A program made the translations under genes and the position numbers. Under the pieces are notes generated by a model, which was given only the letters and a program-made list of their open reading frames with translations, ran no database searches and was not told the origin of the DNA. From contig DEIV01000044.1 of assembly GCA_002352665.1 (NCBI GenBank), forward strand, positions 167,048 to 206,813: a stretch of DNA of 39,766 bases, given 5' to 3'. Source of the DNA: Flavobacteriaceae bacterium UBA2765 (GTDB lineage Bacteria > Bacteroidota > Bacteroidia > Flavobacteriales > Flavobacteriaceae). Of this stretch, positions 8,298-17,060 are shown one piece after another; positions within the stretch are counted from its first letter, which is position 1; each line of letters opens with the position of its first letter.

Positions 8298-10502
8298 ATG
8301 AAAAAAATCACAACAATCTGCCTCATATTATTAAGCATGACGACTTTCGCTCAAAACTCAAAAAGTCTAGAAGGCTATTATAACCTGTCAGAACATGAAA
8401 TGCCTGCAAATTTATTTCTTTTGGATAATAATACCTTTTATTATTCTGCAATTTTTGGTAGCGTAGATCTAGAAATCTATGGTACATATGATATTAAAGA
8501 TGATAAGCTGCATTTTCATCCGCAAGAAGATCAAATGCAACCCTTTATTTTGTACGCAAGAGCAAACAAAACATTAAAGGATTCGTTAGCTTTTAATTAT
8601 TACAAACCGGACGAAAATTATCAAAATCTAGTAGTTTTTGCCGTTGATAATCAATGGGTAAAAAGACCTTTAGATCAAGCTAGTAAAGATGAAATACATT
8701 TTACCATTAAAAAACATCAAATAGCATCTTTAAAAATAGGTTATCCTGCCTACTATGATAAATCAGGTAAATTTTTTCAAGTTTCAGAAGTATTTACTAC
8801 CGAATTACCAAATGGTAATAATGATTTTTTGTTTTCCTATAATCGTTATGCCAATATGAGAAATCAATTTTCAAAAAGAACGATACATCTTAAAGGAGAT
8901 GCCTTAGTAATCGAAGACAAAACTAGGCAAAGAGAGCCCCTGCAAGAAGGTGAAAAAGAAAAAATAATTACTTTTTTAAAAGAATATAAAATGTTTGCCC
9001 CTACTATTGAAAGTAGAGGGGATATCTTTCAAAGAATAACAGTACTTAACGAAAATAGAAAATATAAGTTAAGACTAAATTCGAAAGTACAATTGGAAGA
9101 AATAATTACCTATACGCAAAGTGGTGAAAAGGATGTAAACGGTACTTATTATTATGATAACGGAGAGCTAAAAGAGATAATCACTTATCAAAATGAAGCA
9201 AAAACGGGAGAACGAAAATGGTTTTTTGAAAACGGTCAACTGGAAGAGACTGGTAAATATAAATATGGTTTACAAGATGGCGAATGGAAAAGTTATTATG
9301 CTAACGGACAGTTCCGGAAAACATCAAACTATAAAGATGGTCTATGGCATGGGGAATGGAAATCATTTTTTTTAAATGGGCAAGAAGAAGAAATAGGAAC
9401 TTATAAGGATGATAAAAAAGTAGGTGAATGGAAATCTTATTATAGTAATGGAAATCTTAAAGAAATAGAGAACTATAAAGAAGGAGAAAGAAATGGAGCA
9501 TATAAATCTTATTACGAAGATGGACAATTAAAAGAAGTTTCAGAATATAAAGGGTACACTAACATTGGGAAATACAAATATTATCAAGAAAATGGTCATT
9601 TAAGTACAAAAGGAAGCTTTGATGCGAAAGGTGAAAAAATGGGAGAATGGGTGAAATATCACTATGGGAGCGGAAAGCTATTGAGTATTAAAACATATTC
9701 CAATGGAAAACCTATTGGTGAACATAAAACATTTTACGAAGATGGAAAATTAGAAGAGATATCTGTGTATACAAATAAAGGTAGTGATGCCATATATACA
9801 ACCTATCATAACAACGGAAAGATAAAGGGGAAAACATACACTAAAGATGAAAAATACACAGGAGAACATAAACAATTTTATGAAGATGGAAAATTAAAAG
9901 AAGTTGGTACTTATGATAATAATGGAAAAAGGACAAGCGAATGGAAATATTATTTCGAAAATGGAGAATTAAATTCAACCTATACTTATAAGGATGGAAA
10001 AATTGAAGGGGAGCAAAAGGAATATTATCAAAGCGGACAATTAAAGGAAATAGGCAACTATAAAAATGGAAATGAAATAGGTATATGGAAATATTATTAT
10101 AAAAACGAACAATTAGAAAAGGTTGGATCCAGAACCAAATATAGTGAAATAGGTGAGTGGAAGTTTTATTACGAGAGCGGACAATTAATGAGAATAGGAA
10201 CGTATAATAATTCTGAAGAAAGAATAGGTGAATGGAAAGACTACCATGAAAACGGAAAGCTGTCTGGGCTAGTCAATTATAATGATTACGGAAGAAGAAT
10301 AGGAGAAGTAAACTATTATCACGATAATGGACAGTTATCTATAGTAGAATATCATGATACTAATGGAGATGCAACAGGTGAATGGAAACACTACGATAAA
10401 AACGGGAAATTAAGAAGATCAGCAACGTTTAAAGATGACGAATTAATTGGCAAATGGAAAGATTATGATGAAAAAGGAAATTTAATAGAAATTAAAGACT
10501 AA
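8298..10502 (+). CDS. Secreted YwqK-like MORN-repeat protein
   Basis: 734 residues with a signal peptide (1-19, TTFAQ). Residues 20-275 form a non-repetitive N-terminal region with no family I recognise. From about 281 to the end there are 19 units of roughly 20-25 residues with the core 'x-NG-(Q/K/E)-L-x-E-x-x-x-Y-x-x-G-x-x-x-GEWK-x-Y', which is the MORN_2/YwqK repeat. In other bacteria YwqK-type proteins act as antitoxins or immunity proteins, but the repeat is also common in exported Bacteroidota proteins of unknown role. The export signal argues against a cytosolic antitoxin. It lies within a long co-directional train. Confidence 0.85.
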   Translation: MKKITTICLILLSMTTFAQNSKSLEGYYNLSEHEMPANLFLLDNNTFYYSAIFGSVDLEIYGTYDIKDDKLHFHPQEDQMQPFILYARANKTLKDSLAFNYYKPDENYQNLVVFAVDNQWVKRPLDQASKDEIHFTIKKHQIASLKIGYPAYYDKSGKFFQVSEVFTTELPNGNNDFLFSYNRYANMRNQFSKRTIHLKGDALVIEDKTRQREPLQEGEKEKIITFLKEYKMFAPTIESRGDIFQRITVLNENRKYKLRLNSKVQLEEIITYTQSGEKDVNGTYYYDNGELKEIITYQNEAKTGERKWFFENGQLEETGKYKYGLQDGEWKSYYANGQFRKTSNYKDGLWHGEWKSFFLNGQEEEIGTYKDDKKVGEWKSYYSNGNLKEIENYKEGERNGAYKSYYEDGQLKEVSEYKGYTNIGKYKYYQENGHLSTKGSFDAKGEKMGEWVKYHYGSGKLLSIKTYSNGKPIGEHKTFYEDGKLEEISVYTNKGSDAIYTTYHNNGKIKGKTYTKDEKYTGEHKQFYEDGKLKEVGTYDNNGKRTSEWKYYFENGELNSTYTYKDGKIEGEQKEYYQSGQLKEIGNYKNGNEIGIWKYYYKNEQLEKVGSRTKYSEIGEWKFYYESGQLMRIGTYNNSEERIGEWKDYHENGKLSGLVNYNDYGRRIGEVNYYHDNGQLSIVEYHDTNGDATGEWKHYDKNGKLRRSATFKDDELIGKWKDYDEKGNLIEIKD

Positions 10503-10529
10503 CCAAAGAAAAAGTAAAATATTAAAATC

Positions 10530-11339
10530 ATGAAAACAATACTAACATTAGTACTCATTACATTTAGTTCATTGATGCTATTTGCTCAAGAAACAGAAAC
10601 AACAAAGACTACTGATAATACTGAATCAATGTCTTTTCAAGAAGTTGATGAACTTCCTATATACCCAGGATGTAAAGATGATGCTCAGCAACTAGAATTA
10701 TGCTTTAGGAAGGCTATGCGTGGGCATATTGCTAGAAAATTCGATACTGATTTGGCAAGTGATTTAGGTTTAGAAGCCGGAAAACAAAGAATATTTGTCA
10801 TTTTTCAAATCAATAAAGAAGGGAAAGTTGAAAATATTAGGGCCAAGGCTCCACACCCAGTTTTGGCAGATGAGGGGATACGTATTGTTAAATTGCTACC
10901 TAAGATGGTACCAGCAAAACATAAAGGAAAACCAGTAAATATAAAGTATACCTTACCTATCATATTAAATATAGAAGGAGAAGACAATATATTTAAAAAC
11001 ATGAATGATAATGAGGTGCCGGTTTTTCCAGGCTGTGATAGTTTGGCGATAAATCTTCAAAAAAAGTGTTTTGAAGATAAAGTAACAGCACATATTGCAA
11101 AAAACTTAAATAAGAAATTAGCTGTTGGTTTAGAATTAGAACCTGGTAAAAAGATTGTATATGCTAGATTTACTATTGATAGTGATGGGAAAATAGCAGA
11201 AATTGATGGAATAGGAGCCAATTCAGTGTTAAGAAATGAAGCAAAAAGAGTAATCAAGTTATTACCAACTATGAAGCCAGGAGAAGTTAATGGAAAACCG
11301 GTCTCAGTAAATTACTATTTAACTATTGATCTTGAATAA
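10530..11339 (+). CDS. Secreted protein with two tandem TonB C-terminal-like domains
   Basis: 269 residues with a cleavable signal peptide (about 1-19, LMLFAQ) and no other membrane helix. Two domains of about 110 residues are clear: the first carries LPIYPGC, IFVIFQINKEGKVENI and LPKMVPAKHKGKPVNI; the second carries VPVFPGC, YARFTIDSDGKIAEI and LPTMKPGEVNGKPVSV. These are the hallmarks of TonB_C domains, including the terminal KPV-x-(I/V)-x-Y strand. Because it lacks the N-terminal helix and the Pro-rich span needed to couple to ExbB/ExbD, it is unlikely to be an energy transducer. A periplasmic adaptor or peptidoglycan/TonB-box binding role is possible. Confidence 0.85.
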   Translation: MKTILTLVLITFSSLMLFAQETETTKTTDNTESMSFQEVDELPIYPGCKDDAQQLELCFRKAMRGHIARKFDTDLASDLGLEAGKQRIFVIFQINKEGKVENIRAKAPHPVLADEGIRIVKLLPKMVPAKHKGKPVNIKYTLPIILNIEGEDNIFKNMNDNEVPVFPGCDSLAINLQKKCFEDKVTAHIAKNLNKKLAVGLELEPGKKIVYARFTIDSDGKIAEIDGIGANSVLRNEAKRVIKLLPTMKPGEVNGKPVSVNYYLTIDLE

Positions 11340-11556
11340 AAAACAAAACTTATATTCAAAATAAAACGACATTGAAGCAACTAGAAAAAGGAAATATTAA
11401 GATTGTGAAAATAAAAAACAATTGACAATAATGCTAAGTTATTTTAAAGATAAGGTTTTTTATCAAAATGATTAAGAAACTCATCGGGGTAAAGTATCAT
11501 GGCAATAACCATTTTTTTATACACTGATTTACATACTAAGCAATAAAAAAAGAATT

Positions 11557-13422
11557 ATGAAAAAAAGAATAAAAATACTACTATTTATTACATTAATTAG
11601 TTGTGTAATTACACAAGCACAGATTGTAAATATACCTGATACTAATTTTAAAAATGCTTTGTTAAATCATAGCCCAGTTATTGATACTAACAATGATGGT
11701 AACATACAGTTTAGTGAAGCAGAAATAGCTTCAGGCATAAATGTCATCAATAAAAACATAATAGATTTGACTGGTATTGAAAACTTTATTAATCTGGACT
11801 CTATAAGTTGCTCAAACAATCAATTTTCCAGTTTAGATTTAAGTAATAATAATAAGTTAAGTTTTATATTTTGTAACAACAATGACAATCTAACCTATGT
11901 AAATCTAAAAAACGGAAATACTTCTCATCTTTTTGACACAGGTATTGAACCACAATTTATGAATTGCCCTAATCTAGAGGTAATTTGTGTCGATGATATT
12001 AATTTTAATAGCTTAAATGTTATTAGTGATATTGCAGGACATCCAATCACATTTACTCAATATTGCAGTCTAACACCTGCATTAAATAACCAAATAATTG
12101 GAAACATTAAATTAGATTTGAATAATAATGGTTGTGACAATTCTGATTTTCCTTTATCTAATTTGATGGTTGTTGCAGAAAGTAGTGTCGATACTCTTGC
12201 AACGTTAACTCAAAATAATGGTAATTATTTGCTACATACTAATGAAGGTAATTATTCTACTAAAATTATATCAACTTTACCTAGTTATTATAGAGTAGAT
12301 CCAAGTTCCCAAACCACTTCTTTTACCGGTTTTGATAATACTTTTACGGCAAATTTTTGCGTTGAACCAATCCAAACAGCTAATGATGTAAATATATCTT
12401 TAATACCTCCAACTGAAGCAAGGCCGGGTTTTAATGCAACTTACCAAATAGTCTATAAAAATGTAGGTACAACCCAATTAAGCGGAAATATAGTTTTAGA
12501 ATTCGACGAAACAAAATTGAATTTTTTAACAGCAAGTGAAACGCTCAATACCCAAACAAGTAATTCATTAACTTTTGACTATTCAAACCTAAAACCATTT
12601 GAAACAAAAAAAATAGAGTTAGAATTTAATGTGTTTGTACCACCTATTGTAAATATTGATGATATTTTAAATTTTACCGCAACTATTAACCCAATAACAG
12701 GTGATTTTACGCCCAACGATAATATTTTTGAACTAAACCAAACAGTTATTGGTTCTTTTGACCCAAATGACATAGCAGTCTTAGAGGGAGATCAAATCTT
12801 ACTTCAAGATGCTGGTAAATATTTACACTATAGAATTCGTTTTCAAAATACAGGAACTGCAAGTGCCATTAATGTTGTAGTAAAAAACATTTTAGATGCA
12901 AATTTAGATTGGTCTACCTTACAATTAGAAAGTTTAAGTCACGATAATAGAGTCGTTATAATAAACGGAAACGAACTAGAATTTATTTTTGAAAACATAG
13001 ATCTACCAGATAGTACAACAGACGAACCCAACTCTCATGGATTTATTGTCTACAAAATAAAACCAAAAGCAGACATAGCACTAGGTGACATTATACCAAA
13101 TAAAGCTGACATATTTTTTGACTTTAATTTACCCATAGTAACGAACATAGTATCAACTGAAATAGTAAATAATACACTAGCAATTCACGAAAATACCTTA
13201 CTAAATTTCTCAGTGTATCCGGTTCCTACAGAAAATATCTTGAGTATTAAATCAAAAACAGAAATTAATAAGGTAGAGATTTATAATAAATTAGGGCAAT
13301 TAATAATAAAAAAAGAAAAGGAAAATAAAATTAATATTTCTAATCTAGCGCAAGGCTTATACTTTGTAAAAGTGGAAGATGTTGACGGAAATTTTGGCAT
13401 AAAAAAGATTGTAAAAAAATAA
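11557..13422 (+). CDS. Secreted LRR protein with DUF7619-like domain and T9SS type A sorting signal
   Basis: 621 residues. The signal peptide is about 1-21 (ITQAQ). Residues 24-150 begin with VNIPDTNFKNALL and a shortened set of leucine-rich repeats (DLTGIENFINLDSISCSNN), homologous to the VPDDNFEQALI LRR block of the large protein at 32653. The middle (about 185-400) is beta-sandwich-like. Residues about 400-535 match the DUF7619 pattern: SFDPNDI, YLHYRIRFQNTGTASA and FIVYKIKPK. The C-terminus (about 550-621) is a T9SS type A sorting domain: NFSVYPVPTENIL, VEIYNKLGQL, NISNLAQGLYFVKV. The protein should be exported through Sec, then the T9SS, and end at the surface or outside. It has a 217-base upstream gap. 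Confidence 0.88.
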   Translation: MKKRIKILLFITLISCVITQAQIVNIPDTNFKNALLNHSPVIDTNNDGNIQFSEAEIASGINVINKNIIDLTGIENFINLDSISCSNNQFSSLDLSNNNKLSFIFCNNNDNLTYVNLKNGNTSHLFDTGIEPQFMNCPNLEVICVDDINFNSLNVISDIAGHPITFTQYCSLTPALNNQIIGNIKLDLNNNGCDNSDFPLSNLMVVAESSVDTLATLTQNNGNYLLHTNEGNYSTKIISTLPSYYRVDPSSQTTSFTGFDNTFTANFCVEPIQTANDVNISLIPPTEARPGFNATYQIVYKNVGTTQLSGNIVLEFDETKLNFLTASETLNTQTSNSLTFDYSNLKPFETKKIELEFNVFVPPIVNIDDILNFTATINPITGDFTPNDNIFELNQTVIGSFDPNDIAVLEGDQILLQDAGKYLHYRIRFQNTGTASAINVVVKNILDANLDWSTLQLESLSHDNRVVIINGNELEFIFENIDLPDSTTDEPNSHGFIVYKIKPKADIALGDIIPNKADIFFDFNLPIVTNIVSTEIVNNTLAIHENTLLNFSVYPVPTENILSIKSKTEINKVEIYNKLGQLIIKKEKENKINISNLAQGLYFVKVEDVDGNFGIKKIVKK

Positions 13423-13425
13423 AAT

Positions 13426-13536
13426 ATGCATGACAATAGTAAAGAGACTAATTGGTATAAAGAGTTAAGAGAATATTCATTTTTTGTAGGTACTGATTTA
13501 GAAAAAAGATTTATGGATATAGGTTGTAAAAAGTAA
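13426..13536 (+). CDS. Possible 36-residue small protein or gene remnant
   Basis: An ATG-started frame of 36 codons (MHDNSKETNWYKELREY at its N-terminus) fills most of the space between the LRR protein and the next lipoprotein. Its composition (Trp, paired Tyr, acidic and basic residues in alternation, terminal DIGCKK) looks more like real protein than random A+T-rich sequence. There is no signal peptide. It could be the surviving piece of a larger gene, or an active microprotein. Nothing else supports it. Confidence 0.3.
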   Translation: MHDNSKETNWYKELREYSFFVGTDLEKRFMDIGCKK

Positions 13537-13546
13537 AAACAGAATT

Positions 13547-15427
13547 ATGAAAACACTAAAAATAACAAGCATTTTATTGCTACTATTAGTAAGTACCCTA
13601 AGTTGTGCTCAAAATCAAAAAATGAAAACAGAAGTTGATAAAATAAAAGAGTTGGGTAAAGATTCAATTATTCAATTGGCAATGGATATTACTTCCTTTC
13701 GCTTTGAAAAAAGTAATTTTGAAAGCATAACTATTAGTGCCAATCATGAAGATGTTTATGTGAGTTTCAACAATCCCGTTAAGTACATACCTCTTAATAT
13801 GGATTATTTAACTGATTTATATGTTTCAATAGTAAACAAAACAGTTAATTATGACATTATTGTTAATCCTATTGGGGGCGTTTCTACCGCAAGTGCACAA
13901 CCACGTTTCTACATACCTAATAAAAAAGTAATTCAGTTTGTATTTGATGCTATAAATAAGAGTAAAGAAGTAGGTAATGCCAGTGCTGATGATATTGAAT
14001 TCAACATGACTATAAAAGAAAAAGACACCTATTATGATGTTTTAGTTGTTTCAGGTGTACAAGAATCAAATTACAAAGTAAAAAAAGAAACAGGAGAAAT
14101 TTATGATGCAACACATGCACATCTATCTAAAATGCCTTTGCCCTTAGAAGAAGGAGAAGAAGAAATACACGATCTTACGGATTATTTTATTGATCAAATT
14201 AATGCAAAGTCATGTGTAACTAACAATGTTTTAAAAAATACTTTTGAAAGTTTATATAATAACATTCAAAATAATAGCAAGCCTGTTGTTGATGGTGAAT
14301 TAGGAAATGTTACGTCTAGTTATATTTCAAATAATATCAGTTTTTCACATCTTAAGTATTCTGATAAATTTCCAGAAGTAATTTCAATTTATGACAGTAA
14401 TGAGGCTGTTACCTACTATTTATTTAAAAATGAAAAAGCATCTTTTAATATGTATTATGAAAGACATTTTTCGCCTCAATTATTTGACGAGCAAAAGTAT
14501 AAAAATAGTGTAGCTCATTTTTGTAAAAACATTGTAAATAAAAATTTTGACATAAGTGATATCCCTTCTGAAATCACGTATCAAACCTTAAGTCAAATGC
14601 ATAGAGAAGCTTTAATTAACTTGGCAAAAAACAAGGTAGACAAACACCTAAAGCTTTTAAAAGAAAAACCTTTTAATTATAAAAACATAGATACAAAAGT
14701 GCTTAAAAATGCTAATACATTTATAGTTTATTTTGAGCAAAGTTTTAAATATGTGCCTTTACATGCAGCTCATTTTTATGGCTTTTATGTAAATTTATTA
14801 GAAGATGATATAGATAAACTTAACAGAGCTAATGAATTTGAATCCGTTATTCAAGACAATGGAGGCTTTCCATTTTATGTTCCATCTCCTCAAGATCTAG
14901 AAAAAATAGCCTTTGTAAAAAAAGCCATTTCTTATAAAGAAGGACAAAACGTAGTGGTATATGAAAAGGAGAAGCATTATGAACTAGGTTATGAAACTAG
15001 TGGAGAAAAAGTAGATAAAATAACAGGTAAAGTATTTGATTTTTGGGATAGAATCTATCCCCCAGAAGAAGATCCACTAGTTGAGATGCTAGCGAATCCT
15101 TGCCCGACAAAAAAAGAGTTAAAAATAGGATTTAAACATGTAAAGAAATTGATTCTTAAAAATGGGATAAAAATGATGGAAGATGGTGATAACTATCCAA
15201 ATTATACCTATAAGAATTTTACGTATCGAAATATTTCTGAAAAAAGCTCTCCAATGGAAGTCATCTCTATTGAAGATAAAGCTGAAGATGCCTTCTATCA
15301 AATTATTAAAAGTGAGGGTACCTATCAAATTGAAATTAAAGATTATCAGCAAACAATTGCTTTACAAAAACGTAAAGCTGCCTTTGAGCATTTTTGTACT
15401 CATATTTTAAGTTTAATCAAAAAATAA
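13547..15427 (+). CDS. Hypothetical lipoprotein/exported protein with an internal A-B-A'-B' duplication
   Basis: 626 residues. The signal sequence ends in LSC at Cys20 (imperfect lipobox TLSC), so either lipidation or cleavage before AQNQ is possible. The protein is built from two halves. Module A (about 30-190) contains DVYVSFNNPVKYIPLNMDYL; its partner A' (about 355-500) contains TFIVYFEQSFKYVPLHAAHF. Module B (about 205-330) contains FPEVISIYDSNEAVTYYLFK and ends HFCKNIV; its partner B' (about 520-626) contains PMEVISIEDKAEDAFYQIIK and ends HFCTHIL. I know no named family for either module. It is followed after 4 bases by the PepSY-like gene, so they are probably translated from one message. 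Confidence 0.65.
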   Translation: MKTLKITSILLLLLVSTLSCAQNQKMKTEVDKIKELGKDSIIQLAMDITSFRFEKSNFESITISANHEDVYVSFNNPVKYIPLNMDYLTDLYVSIVNKTVNYDIIVNPIGGVSTASAQPRFYIPNKKVIQFVFDAINKSKEVGNASADDIEFNMTIKEKDTYYDVLVVSGVQESNYKVKKETGEIYDATHAHLSKMPLPLEEGEEEIHDLTDYFIDQINAKSCVTNNVLKNTFESLYNNIQNNSKPVVDGELGNVTSSYISNNISFSHLKYSDKFPEVISIYDSNEAVTYYLFKNEKASFNMYYERHFSPQLFDEQKYKNSVAHFCKNIVNKNFDISDIPSEITYQTLSQMHREALINLAKNKVDKHLKLLKEKPFNYKNIDTKVLKNANTFIVYFEQSFKYVPLHAAHFYGFYVNLLEDDIDKLNRANEFESVIQDNGGFPFYVPSPQDLEKIAFVKKAISYKEGQNVVVYEKEKHYELGYETSGEKVDKITGKVFDFWDRIYPPEEDPLVEMLANPCPTKKELKIGFKHVKKLILKNGIKMMEDGDNYPNYTYKNFTYRNISEKSSPMEVISIEDKAEDAFYQIIKSEGTYQIEIKDYQQTIALQKRKAAFEHFCTHILSLIKK

Positions 15428-15431
15428 ACAG

Positions 15432-16961
15432 ATGAAAATCTTAATAATTCTTATCGCAGTATTAAGCTTTAATCATAGTGTTTTAGCAGACAGCCCACTA
15501 ACTTCTACAGAAATTAGCAGAGCATATTTAAATGTTCCCATAGTAATTAAAGCATCAAAAACTAAAGGTGAGTTGACAGTAGCGTTGATGAAATATCTTA
15601 TGGATAAAAAAAATCCGATAGCTTACAAAATAGCTGTAATTAATGAATTAAGTCTTAATGCTATTGGTAATTTTACAGATGATGATAATACGAATTTATT
15701 AGAATCAAGTGACGACAATCCTAAAAAATTAAATGGTGTTATTTTTCATAATTATATAAGTAAGGTTAATCATTATCAAACCAGTTCAACTCCTCTACGA
15801 AAAGCCGATAGCGAAGTACTCATCTGTTTAGCATATTTAAAAGCATTTGATTCTGATTACCTCAGTGAAGCAATAATGTTTGCTAAAAGAGCAAGGATTA
15901 AGAACCCTACTAGTTATACAATACATATCATATGTGCTTTAATCGAGGCTCAACAGGCGGTGGAAAAAGATTTGTGTTTAACATATCAGCTAACCAACTA
16001 TGTACGCATTAATAAAGATTTAAATAAAGATATGAATCAAAAAGGCATCAAAATAGTTTTTGAATATATGGATTTGTATAAAAAAGATTGTACTATAACA
16101 AATGTACAAGACATTCATGCCGATTCAAAAAAAGCAGTGAATACAATTATCAAACAAATCAGCACTCTTAGCTCAAAACATCCTAAGCAATTAGTTCATA
16201 TTAAAGATGCTGACATTGAAAAAGATATATCTCACCAAACATTTTCAATTTCTTTTTTTTATCAAAAAGGAAAGAAAAAAAGACATTTACATCGTAATCT
16301 AAGAGATGATGATTTTGAAGAAAACGGAATAGGGTTAAATATTTTTTTCTATAAAGGTGAATGGCCAGGTTCAAAAGATGTCAATATTATTCCTTTTGGA
16401 GACCTCAATATTGTAATTTATATTTTAAATGATAAAAATGGGTTGTATCAAGATATTGAAAAGATAATCATAGCTGAAAGAGAGAAATTGAAAATAGTAA
16501 AGAATGAGCAAGATAACGGTATAAGAAATCATCAAAAAACAATAAGTCGTGATAAAGCTATACAGATTGCTAAAAAGGATGCAAATGGTTTTTTAGGCAC
16601 TTGGATTGATTGTTCTTTAAAAAATGGAAATTGGCATATTAATGCTCATTCAAAATCAGCAAATCCACCAAAATACTATGTTATTAACTCCGAAAATGGT
16701 GAAATTTTATTGCGATTAAACAATACAGATCATCCTAATCAAAAAGAAAAATTAAGTATTTATTTAAAAAATACACAAGAAAGTGTAATGGAAGATTATA
16801 AAAGAGCCATTGAACTAGCTGAAGCCTTAATGATAAAAAAAGAATTCGTTTTAGGGGAATATAACCTCGTTAAACTTCAAAATCAATTTTTATATGGCAA
16901 GAATGAAGGTAGGACAGCATCTTCAGTTTGGAAAATTATCTACAAAAAATACAGTGGGTAA
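15432..16961 (+). CDS. Secreted protein with C-terminal PepSY-like region; frame probably broken near the 3' end
   Basis: 509 residues with a signal peptide (about 1-19, SVLADS). The N-terminal half (about 20-215) is helical and TPR-like (YLKAFDSDYLSEAIMFAKRA). Residues about 370-509 resemble a PepSY-type domain: ISRDKAIQIAKKDA then YYVINSENGEILLRL, and a second partial copy starting DYKRAIELAEALM. The frame stops after VWKIIYKKYSG, immediately after a run of six A at 16944-16949. The +1 frame continues with the sequence one expects for the end of this domain (see 16945-17049). Removal of one A would give a 538-residue protein. The present stop is therefore probably an artefact or a recent mutation. 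Confidence 0.7.
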   Translation: MKILIILIAVLSFNHSVLADSPLTSTEISRAYLNVPIVIKASKTKGELTVALMKYLMDKKNPIAYKIAVINELSLNAIGNFTDDDNTNLLESSDDNPKKLNGVIFHNYISKVNHYQTSSTPLRKADSEVLICLAYLKAFDSDYLSEAIMFAKRARIKNPTSYTIHIICALIEAQQAVEKDLCLTYQLTNYVRINKDLNKDMNQKGIKIVFEYMDLYKKDCTITNVQDIHADSKKAVNTIIKQISTLSSKHPKQLVHIKDADIEKDISHQTFSISFFYQKGKKKRHLHRNLRDDDFEENGIGLNIFFYKGEWPGSKDVNIIPFGDLNIVIYILNDKNGLYQDIEKIIIAEREKLKIVKNEQDNGIRNHQKTISRDKAIQIAKKDANGFLGTWIDCSLKNGNWHINAHSKSANPPKYYVINSENGEILLRLNNTDHPNQKEKLSIYLKNTQESVMEDYKRAIELAEALMIKKEFVLGEYNLVKLQNQFLYGKNEGRTASSVWKIIYKKYSG

Positions 16962-17049
16962 AGATGAATATCGGTTAAGAGGTGGTGAAGTTATTATTGA
17001 AGTAGATCTTAAAACACAAACCTCAAAAATTACAGATTGGGGTGAATAA
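16945..17049 (+). pseudogene. Out-of-frame C-terminal tail of the 15432 gene
   Basis: The +1 frame relative to the 15432 gene is open from the A6 run to a TAA at 17047-17049. It reads (after the A-run) VGKDEYRLRGGEVIIEV followed by DLKTQTSKITDWGE. The 'GGEVIIEVDLKT' strand is the natural closing strand of PepSY-like domains. It fills the entire gap to the next gene (start 17061), leaving the 11-base spacing typical of this train. Both points support a single-base indel at 16944-16949 rather than chance coding potential. Confidence 0.65.
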
Positions 17050-17060
17050 AAATAGTAATT

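Noticed and set aside
9193..9375. A 60-codon + strand frame inside the MORN-repeat gene
   Set aside because: It is a shifted reading of repeat DNA with low-complexity composition and no independent start context.
10530..11339. Annotation as TonB energy transducer
   Set aside because: The hydrophobic N-terminus is a cleavable signal peptide ending in FAQ and there is no Pro-rich periplasmic span, so coupling to ExbB/ExbD is unlikely.
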